A program made the translations under genes and the position numbers. Under the pieces are notes generated by a model that worked only from the letters and a program-made list of their open reading frames with translations, was not told the DNA's origin and did not search any database. A stretch of DNA of 38,044 bases, taken from contig CANHJV010000016.1 of assembly GCA_947461225.1 (NCBI GenBank), positions 1-38,044 of the forward strand, written 5' to 3'. Below are positions 1 through 7,619 of the stretch, in pieces; the first letter of the stretch is position 1; each line of letters starts with the position of its first letter. Source of the DNA: Gemmatimonadota bacterium. GTDB taxonomy: Bacteria > Gemmatimonadota > Gemmatimonadetes > Gemmatimonadales > Gemmatimonadaceae.

Positions 1-73
1 CGGTCGTTAAGCCAAGCAGCGCCGATGGTACTCCGGTCGAGAGACCGCGGGAGAGTAGGCCGATGCCGGCACC
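1..73 (+). rRNA. rrf: 5S ribosomal RNA, 3' part (5' end outside window)
   Basis: The first roughly 73 bases match the 3' half of bacterial 5S rRNA. They contain the conserved AGCGCCGATGGTA block (about 17-29), a GGTC/GACC stem with a GAGA-type loop, and the GGGAGAGTAGG block (about 49-59) before a final TGCCGGCACC strand that would pair with the missing 5' end. A long hairpin terminator follows within a few bases. The exact 3' end is approximate. This places the window directly downstream of an rRNA operon; only the final gene of that operon is visible. Confidence 0.93.
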
Positions 74-77
74 TTTC

Positions 78-123
78 GAAGCCCCCGTCACCGATCCTTA
101 CGGATTCCGGTGGCGGGGGCTTC
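78..123 (+). terminator. Rho-independent terminator of the rRNA operon
   Basis: Bases 78-93 pair with 108-123 over 16 consecutive positions (one G-U). The stem continues as ATCC/GGAT around a TTAC loop after a two-base bulge. The trailing U tract is weak (TTCTGTG). Its position immediately after 5S rRNA and its very stable GC-rich stem support a strong rRNA operon terminator. Confidence 0.85.
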
Positions 124-174
124 TGTGTAGCACTACCCTTCACGTTCAAGTCGCATTCACCCGAACCTGAGTTC

Positions 175-1053
175 ATGACACGGGCTGGTATCGTAACGGT
201 CGCCGGATTCCCCAATGCCGGCAAATCCACCCTGCTCAACCGACTTGTCGGTGAAAAGCTCGCGATCACGTCGAGCAAAGCGCAGAGTACCCGCCACCGG
301 ATTCTCGGGCTGCGGACGGAGAATGACACGCAGATGGTTATTCTCGACACACCTGGTCTGCTCGAGCCCAAGGACACGCTTCATAGCGCGATGCGAAACG
401 CCGCCCTCGCTGCCGTCCGCGATGCCGATGTCCTCGTGCACGTCGTCGATGCCACCGCGACGATTCCGAGCGACTTCGCCACCGCCGCAGGACTTGAGCG
501 CCCCCCGCGCGCCAAAGTGCTGCTCGCGCTCAACAAGATCGACCTCATTGACGAGCCCAGAAAATTCCAGCTGCTCGAGCATTATCCCGAGGCCGTACTG
601 CTCTCGGCGCACACGGGTGACGGCATGGATCGACTCGTGAAGGCGATCAGCGAGCGACTGCCCGAAAGTCCCTATCTCTATCCCGCCGATGAACTCTCCA
701 CGCAGCCGGTAAAGTTCTTCTGCGCCGAGTTCGTACGCGAAACAGCGCTGGAGCAGCTTGGTGATGAATTGCCGCATGCGCTCGCCTGTGAAATTGAGGA
801 GTTTCGCGAAGGCTCTACTCCACTGTACATTCGTGCGGTCCTGCACGTCGAACGCGACAGCCAGAAACGAATTGTGATCGGAGCCAACGGACAGCAGATC
901 AAGAAGCTGGGACGCGTAGCGCGCGAGAAGATCGAGCGCTTCGTCGGACAACCCGTGTATCTCGACTTGTGGGTGAAGGTACTCCCCAACTGGCGTCGGA
1001 ATCGAAACGCCGTGCTGCGGTTGGGATACGGCGACCCGAACGAAAAGACGTGA
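175..1053 (+). CDS. era: GTPase Era, 30S ribosomal subunit assembly factor
   Basis: Era is a GTPase that binds the 3' end of 16S rRNA and checks 30S assembly. The protein is 292 aa, close to the usual 300. Visible motifs are G1 GFPNAGKST near the N terminus, switch I around KAQSTRHRI, G3 DTPG, G4 NKID, and a C-terminal KH domain with VIGANGQQIKKLG. The reading frame stays open upstream to position 25, inside the 5S rRNA, so the ATG at 175, directly before TRAGIVTVAG, is the plausible start; no strong ribosome-binding site is seen. The stop overlaps the GTG start of the next gene (GTGA). Its position after an rRNA operon suits its function. Confidence 0.97.
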   Translation: MTRAGIVTVAGFPNAGKSTLLNRLVGEKLAITSSKAQSTRHRILGLRTENDTQMVILDTPGLLEPKDTLHSAMRNAALAAVRDADVLVHVVDATATIPSDFATAAGLERPPRAKVLLALNKIDLIDEPRKFQLLEHYPEAVLLSAHTGDGMDRLVKAISERLPESPYLYPADELSTQPVKFFCAEFVRETALEQLGDELPHALACEIEEFREGSTPLYIRAVLHVERDSQKRIVIGANGQQIKKLGRVAREKIERFVGQPVYLDLWVKVLPNWRRNRNAVLRLGYGDPNEKT

Positions 1054-2036
1054 GACGCGGGCGCCCTTGGCTCCAGCGCTGCGTTCGCGCGGCCGTGATA
1101 CTCGCGTTAATCGCGAGCTCGGCCACGCATGCGCGCGCGCAGAACGGAGGGCTCTTTTTGCTGGTCCCGTTCGGAGCGCATGCGGTCGCCCTCGGTGAAG
1201 CCGTCGTGGCTGATTCCGCGTTGGGCACGGAAGCCATGTGGTGGAACGCGGCCGCGCTGGCGCGACTCGGCAAAAAGGAGGTCGCCGTGCACCATTCGCA
1301 AACGCTAATCGCCACCAGCGATATGCTCACGTTTGCGCTTCCTTCGCGTGTCCTCGGGACCATCGCCGCTTCTGCATATCTGGTGAACTACGGTGACCAG
1401 GCGGCGACGGATCCCGTCAACGGCACCGAGATCGGTACGATTACCAACCGCAATTACCAACTCGCCTTGTCGTACGCGACACCGGTAGGGAAGCGGTTGA
1501 GCGCCGGCGTGACGTACAAGTTTGTCATGTTGCGCTTTCAGTGCACGGGAATCTGCGGCAACGTACCCGTTATTTCGGGCTCCACCAGTGCGCTCGATCT
1601 GGGGGCGCAGTACGTGCTCCCTACGACGTTGCCGGTGACGATCGGCGCGTCGGTGCGAAATATCGGACCAGCGTTGCAAGTCAAGGATACGGAGCAGGCT
1701 GACCCGCTCCCACGAATATTTCAGGTCGGAGTAAAGGCGCGGTTGCCGGTGCAGTCGCTGAGCGAGGCCGGTGCATCCCTCGATGTCACCGCGGACGTCC
1801 AACGGGCCGCTGCCCTGACTGGTGCCGCCGGAGGCGTTGGTGTGGTGCTGGGGTACAGGGAGGTCGCGTTCCTTCGCGGCGGCTACAAGCTGCAGCCGGG
1901 CGACGCGAAGGGGCCTTCCATTGGCTTTGGCTTCCAGCGCGGCGGATTCGCGCTTGATCTGGCTCGGCGATTCGATGCGGCGTCGTCGCAGCTCGGCGAA
2001 CCGCCCACGTACATCTCGTTGCGGGCGCGCTTCTGA
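1050..2036 (+). CDS. PorV/PorQ-family outer-membrane beta-barrel protein
   Basis: The 328 aa product has a twin-Arg-rich N terminus, a hydrophobic stretch and an A-R-A-Q cleavage-like site (about residues 25-30), so it is exported. The mature part opens with a GGLFLLVPFGAHAVALGEA-type segment and an EAMWWNAAALA segment, typical of the PorV/PorQ (UPF0164-like) barrel family. Alternating hydrophobic strands and a terminal aromatic residue (RARF) support an outer-membrane barrel. PorV and PorQ are known in type IX secretion in Bacteroidota; no other type IX gene is present here, so the exact role is not assignable. The GTG at 1050 overlaps the era stop; a longer frame from 969 lies inside era and is less likely. 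Confidence 0.75.
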   Translation: MRRGRPWLQRCVRAAVILALIASSATHARAQNGGLFLLVPFGAHAVALGEAVVADSALGTEAMWWNAAALARLGKKEVAVHHSQTLIATSDMLTFALPSRVLGTIAASAYLVNYGDQAATDPVNGTEIGTITNRNYQLALSYATPVGKRLSAGVTYKFVMLRFQCTGICGNVPVISGSTSALDLGAQYVLPTTLPVTIGASVRNIGPALQVKDTEQADPLPRIFQVGVKARLPVQSLSEAGASLDVTADVQRAAALTGAAGGVGVVLGYREVAFLRGGYKLQPGDAKGPSIGFGFQRGGFALDLARRFDAASSQLGEPPTYISLRARF

Positions 2037-2968
2037 TGCGGCGTGGGGTCCTCGCCATGACGAGCGGTCTGCTCGTTATGCTGACGGCTGCGGACGCACG
2101 CGCGCAAGCCGTGGCGCCGGTGGCGCTGAATGCGAGATCCGTGAGGATCGCGTCCGCGCCGGTCAACCGTTGGGAGAGCGCCGTGCCGTCGTCAGTCGAC
2201 GGCACGTCCATTTCGCCGTCCAGCGGTCGCGCGCCGTGGTGGGCACCGGTTCTCTCTGGTCTGGTGCCAGGGGCTGGCCAGTTCGCCATGGGACAGCAGC
2301 GGAGCGTCGGGTATCTCGTGGCCGAGGGGTACCTCATCATCCAGCAGGTGCGCGCCCGACGCGACGCCAACGGGGATCGCGACGCGTATCGCGCGTTGGC
2401 CTTCCAAGTGGCCCGGAAGCCGTTTGGGGGCGAGCGTCCTCGCGGGAGTTGGGACTACTACGAGTCGATGGAGAAGTACCTTGAGAGCGGCGCCTATGAT
2501 CGTGTCCCGGGTGGCGCGCTCGATCCCGAGACGGATGAGACGACCTACAACGGCGCGCGTTGGTTACTCGCTCGCGAGACGTACTGGCTGAACCCCGCGG
2601 TCGCACCGGCCGTCGGCAGCCAGGAGTATCAACGCGCGCTCGCGTTTTATCAGTCGCGCGCCGTGCGGCCGGCCTTTCAGTGGAGTTGGCGCGACGCTCA
2701 GCTGGAGCGCGATGTGTACGCGCAAACCATCGCCAGTGCGAATCGTAGCGGGCAGCGGGCGGTGAACTACGTTGGATTGATCGGCGCCAATCACTTGGTC
2801 AGCTTGATCGACGCGTATATCAGCGTGCGGGTGCGTCGGTTTGGCGGCGCGGGGGTGATGGGACTGAGTATGGAGAGCGTACACACCGTGGTTGAGGCGG
2901 TGGGAGACCCGCGCGACGGCCGGCGGCAACTGCGTACCGCTGTTCGCCTCGTCCCCGTGCTCCGCTAG
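2036..2968 (+). CDS. Exported DUF5683-like protein of unknown function
   Basis: This 310 aa protein begins with a signal peptide (hydrophobic core LVMLTAADARA, cleavage near residue 24). Around residue 75 it has PWWAPVLSGLVPGAGQF, resembling the proline- and glycine-rich membrane segment of DUF5683 proteins, which are often encoded near outer-membrane genes. The remainder is rich in Arg, Tyr and Trp, with a second hydrophobic patch near residue 245 (YVGLIGANHLVSLIDAYI). Its ATG shares one base with the preceding stop (TGATG), so the two exported proteins are probably made together. Family assignment rests on motif resemblance only. Confidence 0.6.
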   Translation: MRRGVLAMTSGLLVMLTAADARAQAVAPVALNARSVRIASAPVNRWESAVPSSVDGTSISPSSGRAPWWAPVLSGLVPGAGQFAMGQQRSVGYLVAEGYLIIQQVRARRDANGDRDAYRALAFQVARKPFGGERPRGSWDYYESMEKYLESGAYDRVPGGALDPETDETTYNGARWLLARETYWLNPAVAPAVGSQEYQRALAFYQSRAVRPAFQWSWRDAQLERDVYAQTIASANRSGQRAVNYVGLIGANHLVSLIDAYISVRVRRFGGAGVMGLSMESVHTVVEAVGDPRDGRRQLRTAVRLVPVLR

Positions 2969-2990
2969 CAGCCGTTACGATCGGCGGCGT

Positions 2991-3011
2991 GGAGGGAGAA
3001 AGCGACCCTCC
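2991..3011 (+). terminator. Weak hairpin, possible terminator
   Basis: GGAGGG (2991-2996) pairs with CCCTCC (3006-3011) across a nine-base loop, 23 bases after the preceding stop codon. No T-run follows, so terminator activity is uncertain. The rest of the 2969-3216 gap shows no convincing gene or promoter. Confidence 0.3.
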
Positions 3012-3216
3012 GGCATCATCATCATTGTGCGTCGTGAAGTGATCGCCGACACATCGTGCCGAACGCCGGCGGTTGATCGTCATTAGTTGAGCGGGGGGGA
3101 CGCGCCGGTCCGCTCCGGCGATGTGGTCGACCGCGACTCCGGTCTGGTAGCGTCCTCCCGTTCGCTCTGGTCAGTGGGTGTTGGCGCCCAGATTCACTCA
3201 GATCCACGCTTCGACG

Positions 3217-4248
3217 ATGACCACTCCCGGCTTCAACGAGCACGTCGCGGTTCATCTGACCCCTGGTCAGGACGAGCCGTCGTGGTTGTCGGCGTGGTGG
3301 GAATCGGCGCGTATTCCGCGGCACCAGACGGCCGATGCGGCCGGTGTCTGTCCTCGGGCGATGAAGTCGCGTCCCAGGTTGATTCTGATCGACGCCCGAG
3401 GTGATGCGGAATGGGAATCGCTCGCCGTCGGAACATGCCGTCGACTCAAGCGCGATGCGTACACGGCGATCGTCCCGGTGCTCGTCATCGTGGCGGCCGA
3501 GCGATTCGCCGAGGCCTTCGAGGCGGGCGCGGATGAGGTCCTCCGAGCCGATGTGAGCGATCAGGAGGCGACGGCTCGGCTGTCGGCCATGCTGCGACGC
3601 AGCGATCGCGACACCGACGTCCATCCGTCGACCCGGCTGCCTGGCACCAGGGAAATCGAAGCCGAGTTGAGTCGGCGAGTGGCATCTGGGGAGAAGTTCG
3701 CGGCGTGCTACGCCGATCTGGACCACTTCAAGGAGTTCAACGATCGGTACGGGTATCACCACGGCGACCAGGTCATCCGGCTGCTGGCGCGTATTCTCCA
3801 TGACGTGGTCAAGGGACTCTGCGTCGAGGAGGGCTTCGTCGGGCACATCGGTGGGGACGATTTTCTCTACACGATCCCTCTCGCCGCCGTCCCCCGGGTT
3901 TGCGACGAGGTTATCCGGGTCTTCGACGAACTGATTCCGTGGCAGTATTCCGAGCAGGACCGTCGTGTGGGATATTTCTTCGGTAAGGATCGGCGCGGCC
4001 AGCTTCATCGCGTCCCGCTGATGACGCTGTCCGTCGGCGTCGTCACCAATCAGCGCCGGCATTTCACACGGGGCATCGAGGTCAGCGAGTTGGCGACGGA
4101 AATGAAGAGTTACGCGAAGACCCTATCAGGTTCTGTGTGGGCAGTCGATCGTCGACGGGACGAACCGGCGGCACCGGTTTCTGCGGGGGCTTCGATCGAT
4201 GCGCTGCGGGAGCGACAGGGGTTTCGCAGCGTTGAAGGCTTGTCATGA
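3217..4248 (+). CDS. Response-regulator-like protein with variant GGDEF (GGDDF) domain
   Basis: From the ATG at 3217 the product is 343 aa; an in-frame GTG at 3178 would add 13 aa. Residues about 40-135 look like a receiver-type fold (LILIDARGDAEW, then VPVLVIVAAE) without a clear phospho-acceptor pocket. From about residue 150 there is a nucleotide-cyclase-like domain: YADLDHFKEFNDRYG, then GGDDF at residues 212-216 where diguanylate cyclases have GG(D/E)EF. A segment containing GYFFGKDRRG and LMTLSVGVVTNQ follows. The Glu-to-Asp change in the signature and the inserted region make cyclase activity uncertain; it could be a c-di-GMP or GTP sensor. The stop overlaps the next start (ATGA). Confidence 0.75.
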   Translation: MTTPGFNEHVAVHLTPGQDEPSWLSAWWESARIPRHQTADAAGVCPRAMKSRPRLILIDARGDAEWESLAVGTCRRLKRDAYTAIVPVLVIVAAERFAEAFEAGADEVLRADVSDQEATARLSAMLRRSDRDTDVHPSTRLPGTREIEAELSRRVASGEKFAACYADLDHFKEFNDRYGYHHGDQVIRLLARILHDVVKGLCVEEGFVGHIGGDDFLYTIPLAAVPRVCDEVIRVFDELIPWQYSEQDRRVGYFFGKDRRGQLHRVPLMTLSVGVVTNQRRHFTRGIEVSELATEMKSYAKTLSGSVWAVDRRRDEPAAPVSAGASIDALRERQGFRSVEGLS

Positions 4249-4871
4249 CGGTATCGTGTCCGGACTGCAAGTCGGTCTTTCGCGTTGATCCGGCCAAGGT
4301 GCCGGCTACGGGCGTGCGCGCTCGGTGCTCTGTCTGCGGCGGCGTGATCGCTATCGGGGGCGGGACGCTTCCGGTCTCCGTGACGCCGGCGTCATCTGCC
4401 GCGGCGGTGGCCCCGTTCGGATCCGGGTCTTCGCGCCCGACGCCGGCCTCTACGGCGCACGCCGGTGCCGCGTTGCCACCAGCCTTGGGCGTTATGACGC
4501 CGCCGGCGCCAGTGGCGTTGCCGACTGCTCTTCCGGTCTCCCAGCCGGTGGCGACACCGACTCCGGTGTCGTCGTCGACCACCGCGACGCCGGCGGCCGG
4601 CAGGCGTCCGATCAACCCCTTCCTCCGGGCCGATCCGGCACAGCGTGCGCGGCGGCTCGCCCGGGCACTCGTCTCCGATCTGGTGGCGTATCATCCGCAG
4701 AAGCGGGACGAAGGACTTCGCGATGGTACGCTGCGGCAGCTCTTTCGTGAAGAGATCAAGAAAAGCTACGAGGAGTACCTTGAGCAGGTTGGGCGCGACG
4801 TCGCCGAGCACTCGCCGCACTTTCAGGAAGCGCTCAACGAGATTCTCGCGGGCGGTCGGCGTCTGTTCTGA
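4245..4871 (+). CDS. Zinc-ribbon (MJ0042-type) protein with Pro/Ala-rich linker and helical C terminus
   Basis: The 208 aa protein starts with a finger carrying CPDC (residues 5-8) and CSVC (about 28-31), typical of MJ0042/zinc-ribbon families. A long, probably disordered Ala/Pro/Thr/Ser-rich linker follows (about 40-120). The C terminus (about 130-208) is charged and helical, with LARALVSDLVAYHP and REEIKKSYEEYLEQVG. It is translationally coupled to the GGDEF-like gene (ATGA overlap), suggesting a shared signalling job. No catalytic motif is seen, and the function is unknown. Confidence 0.7.
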   Translation: MTVSCPDCKSVFRVDPAKVPATGVRARCSVCGGVIAIGGGTLPVSVTPASSAAAVAPFGSGSSRPTPASTAHAGAALPPALGVMTPPAPVALPTALPVSQPVATPTPVSSSTTATPAAGRRPINPFLRADPAQRARRLARALVSDLVAYHPQKRDEGLRDGTLRQLFREEIKKSYEEYLEQVGRDVAEHSPHFQEALNEILAGGRRLF

Positions 4872-4950
4872 TTCTGCCGCTGGAAGCCAGTGCGCTCTCC
4901 GGGTACCTTCCATGTCACTCGAATGCTGGTAACAGCTGGTGACACTACGG

Positions 4951-4975
4951 GCCGCTCTCCTGCGCGGAGGGCGGC
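4951..4975 (+). promoter_or_regulatory. Stable hairpin just upstream of the prfB ribosome-binding site
   Basis: GCCGCTCTCC (4951-4960) pairs with GGAGGGCGGC (4966-4975) over ten positions, one of them G-U, around a TGCGC loop. No T-run follows, so it does not look like a standard terminator for the upstream gene. It ends 13 bases before the GGAGG (4989-4993) that serves prfB. It may stabilise the mRNA or affect prfB initiation; that role is inference. Confidence 0.45.
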
Positions 4976-4999
4976 TCGCGTCGTATCTGGAGGCATGGC

Positions 5000-6125
5000 A
5001 TGCAGGACGGAGAGCGGCTGCGGGTATTGACACGGTCGGAAGAGCGGCTGGTGGACATGCGGAGGTATCTTTGACGTCGACGCCAAGCGCTCGACGCTGA
5101 ACGCGTACGAGAATGAGATGTCCGATGGCGCCTTCTGGAACGATCAGGAGCACGCGCGGGACATCGTGCAGCAGGTCAAGGTGCTCAAAGGCTGGATCGA
5201 GCCCATCGACTCGCTGAGTGCGCGCATCGAATCCGCGCGAGAAATCGACGAACTGCTCGCCCTCGAGCCGGACAACGCCATGTCCAAGGACCTCGACGCG
5301 GAGACCGAACGGATTGTCGAGGAGCTTGACGCGTTCGAGCTGAAGTCGCTGTTGCGCGGACGCGATGACTTCCGCGATGCGCAGATCGAAATCAGTGCCG
5401 GCGCCGGCGGTACCGAGGCCCAAGACTGGGCCCAGATGATCATGCGCATGTACACGCGTTGGGCCGAGCGAAAAGGTTTCGAGCTCGAGATGCTCGATCT
5501 CAGCGAAGGTGAAGAGGCAGGCATTAAGGGCGCCGTGATCGAGATCAAGGGGCAGTACGCCTACGGATTCTTGCGTCCGGAGTCGGGCGTGCACCGCCTA
5601 GTCCGCATCTCGCCGTTCGATTCGCAAGCGCGCCGACATACAAGCTTTGCCTCGGTCTTCGTATATCCTGTCGTGAACGAAGAGATCAACATCGAGATTC
5701 GCGATGAAGACCTGCGCATCGATGTGTATCGCGCGTCCGGCGCCGGTGGGCAGCACGTCAACAAGACGTCGTCTGCGGTGCGCATCACGCACATGCCGAC
5801 CGGTATCGTATGTGCATCGCAGGCCGAGCGCTCGCAGTTCAAGAACAAAGCCACCGCGATGAAACAGCTCAAGAACAAGCTGTATCAGCGCGAGTCCGAC
5901 AAGCTCGCCGCCGCCAAGGCCCTCCTCGATGCCGACAAGCAGGACGTGTCGTTCGGCAGCCAGATCCGCAGCTACGTCTTCCAACCGTACACGATGGTCA
6001 ACGATCACCGCACCGAGCTCAAGATCGCCGACGTCCAGAAGGTCATGGACGGCGGAATCGATCCGTTCATCCAGGCGTACTTGAAGCAGGAGAGCGAAGA
6101 GAAAGCGGAGGGACGCCCCCTATGA
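5000..6125 (+). CDS. prfB: Peptide chain release factor 2, made by +1 programmed frameshift
   Basis: RF2 releases peptides at UGA and UAA stop codons. The coding sequence is in two frames: 24 codons from the ATG at 5000 (GGAGG at 4989-4993, six-base spacing) ending ..MRRYL at CTT, then an in-frame TGA (5072-5074). Skipping one T at 5072 continues as [10 protein letters not shown] in the frame that runs to 6125. The product is 374 aa, near the usual 365. The stop-codon-recognition tripeptide SPF is at 204-206 and the catalytic GGQ at 249-251, one residue off the E. coli numbering. An ATG at 5118 opens the second frame but would drop the first 39 residues. The stop overlaps lysS (ATGA). Confidence 0.97.
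5061..5075 (+). promoter_or_regulatory. RF2 programmed +1 frameshift site
   Basis: The sequence is GGAGG (5061-5065), TAT, CTT, TGA, C. It has the parts of the E. coli prfB site: an internal Shine-Dalgarno element three bases before the slippery CTT, then a UGA stop followed by C, a poor termination context. When RF2 is scarce the ribosome pauses at UGA and slips +1, so RF2 limits its own synthesis. Confidence 0.96.
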
Positions 6126-7612
6126 GCGACGATCTGAACTTCCTGATGAAGGCGCGACGTGACAAGCTCGATGCGCTGCGCGCGGCGGGCACCGAACCGT
6201 TCGCGTACTCCTACGACCGTTCGCATACGACCACGGAGGCCGTGGCGGCCCTCGGTACGTCGGATGAAGGCCCGGAAGTCACGGTGGCGGGTCGTGTTAC
6301 GTCGTGGCGCAGCCAGGGCAAGACGGCCTTTGCCCACTTGGCCGACATGGACGGTCGCGTGCAGCTGTATTTCCGACGCGACGACATCGGCGAGGAGGCC
6401 TGGGCCCAACTCAACGCCTGGGACCTCGGCGACTGGGTCGGGGTACGCGGCTCGATGATGCGTACCAAGACGGGCGAAGCCACGGTCAAGGTGAAAGCGC
6501 CCACGTTGCTCTCGAAGTCGCTGCGACCGCTGCCGTTCGGCAAGGAACAGATGGTCGACGGACAGATGGTGCGCTATTCGGGATTCTCCGATACGGAGCA
6601 GCGTGCGCGTCAGCGCTACGCTGATCTGGCGGTGCATCCCGAGGTGCGCGCGCTCTTTCGCGCCCGTTCGGTGCTGACCCGCAGCATTCGTTCGCATCTT
6701 GATGGGTTGAACTATCTCGAAGTCGAAACGCCGGTGCTGCAACCGCTGTACGGTGGCGCAGCGGCGCGTCCGTTCATCACGCACCATAATACGCTCGACA
6801 TGCCGCTGTATCTGCGGATCGCGGATGAGCTGTATCTCAAACGCCTGATCGTGGGCGGCTTTGAGCGCGTCTACGAAATCGGCCACGATTTCCGCAATGA
6901 GGGCATCGACCGGACGCACAATCCGGAGTTCACGATGCTCGAGTTCTACGAAGCGTTCGCCGATTACACGACGATGATGGCGCGTGTCGAGACGCTGATG
7001 GTCGCGGCCGCCGACGCGATTCGGTCGATTCCGATCGTTGGCGAGAAGGTGCCAATGCTGGTGACGCCGTTCCCGCGCATCGAGTGGGTGCCGTCGCTGT
7101 CAAAGGCGGCCGGCATCGATGTGATGGCGGCGGATGACGCTACGCTGCGCCAGGCGGCGGAGCGGATCGGCGTCCAGAAGGTGGCTACGCTCAGTCGGCC
7201 AAAGGTGCTCGACGAGATGTTCCAGGAACTCGTCGAATCGAAGATCGATACGCCAACGTTCGTGGTCGACTATCCGATCGAACTGTCCCCATTGGCAAAG
7301 CCCAAGCGTGGCGGGCCGGCGGGGCTGACTGAGCGCTTCGAGCTGTTCGCGCGCGGCAAGGAACTCGCGAACGCGTTCTCCGAGTTGAATGACCCGATCG
7401 ATCAGCGCGAGCGCTTCGAAGCGCAGGCCCGCCTTCGCGATGCGGGTGATGATGAGGCGTCTGGCGTGGACGACGATTATCTGCGCGCGATGGAGTATGG
7501 CATGCCGCCGACCGGCGGTGTCGGCATCGGCATCGATCGTCTGTTCATGTATCTCACGGATACGCAGAACATCCGCGACGTGATCCTGTTCCCCACGATG
7601 CGCCCCGAGTAA
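6122..7612 (+). CDS. lysS: Lysyl-tRNA synthetase, class II
   Basis: LysRS charges tRNA-Lys. The 496 aa length fits the family. The N-terminal OB-fold anticodon-binding domain runs from about residue 50 ([21 protein letters not shown]). The class II core follows: motif 1 around [21 protein letters not shown], motif 2 [23 protein letters not shown], and motif 3 [16 protein letters not shown] near the C terminus. A short extra segment ([19 protein letters not shown], about residues 140-158) sits where most LysRS have a compact linker. The frame is open much further upstream inside prfB, but the ATG at 6122 overlapping the prfB stop gives the normal N terminus. A prfB-lysS pair is common in bacteria. 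Confidence 0.97.
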   Translation: MSDDLNFLMKARRDKLDALRAAGTEPFAYSYDRSHTTTEAVAALGTSDEGPEVTVAGRVTSWRSQGKTAFAHLADMDGRVQLYFRRDDIGEEAWAQLNAWDLGDWVGVRGSMMRTKTGEATVKVKAPTLLSKSLRPLPFGKEQMVDGQMVRYSGFSDTEQRARQRYADLAVHPEVRALFRARSVLTRSIRSHLDGLNYLEVETPVLQPLYGGAAARPFITHHNTLDMPLYLRIADELYLKRLIVGGFERVYEIGHDFRNEGIDRTHNPEFTMLEFYEAFADYTTMMARVETLMVAAADAIRSIPIVGEKVPMLVTPFPRIEWVPSLSKAAGIDVMAADDATLRQAAERIGVQKVATLSRPKVLDEMFQELVESKIDTPTFVVDYPIELSPLAKPKRGGPAGLTERFELFARGKELANAFSELNDPIDQRERFEAQARLRDAGDDEASGVDDDYLRAMEYGMPPTGGVGIGIDRLFMYLTDTQNIRDVILFPTMRPE

Positions 7613-7619
7613 TCAGTTC

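Noticed and set aside
25-174. N-terminal extension of era from the ATG at 25
   Set aside because: It lies in 5S rRNA and its terminator; Era proteins begin shortly before the G1 motif.
5061-5075. A sequencing error or broken prfB
   Set aside because: The internal Shine-Dalgarno, CTT-TGA-C and spacing reproduce the known programmed site, and the rest of the protein is intact.
4392-5594. A 400-codon minus-strand open frame across the zinc-ribbon gene and prfB
   Set aside because: It spans two well-supported plus-strand genes and the prfB frameshift site and has no recognisable motif.
5118-6125. prfB as a single-frame 335 aa gene starting at 5118
   Set aside because: It lacks the normal N terminus, which is present in the other frame upstream of an exact frameshift site.
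5810-7612. A 600-codon reading of lysS starting inside prfB
   Set aside because: The extra N-terminal part is prfB read out of frame. The ATG at 6122 gives the expected LysRS N terminus and length.
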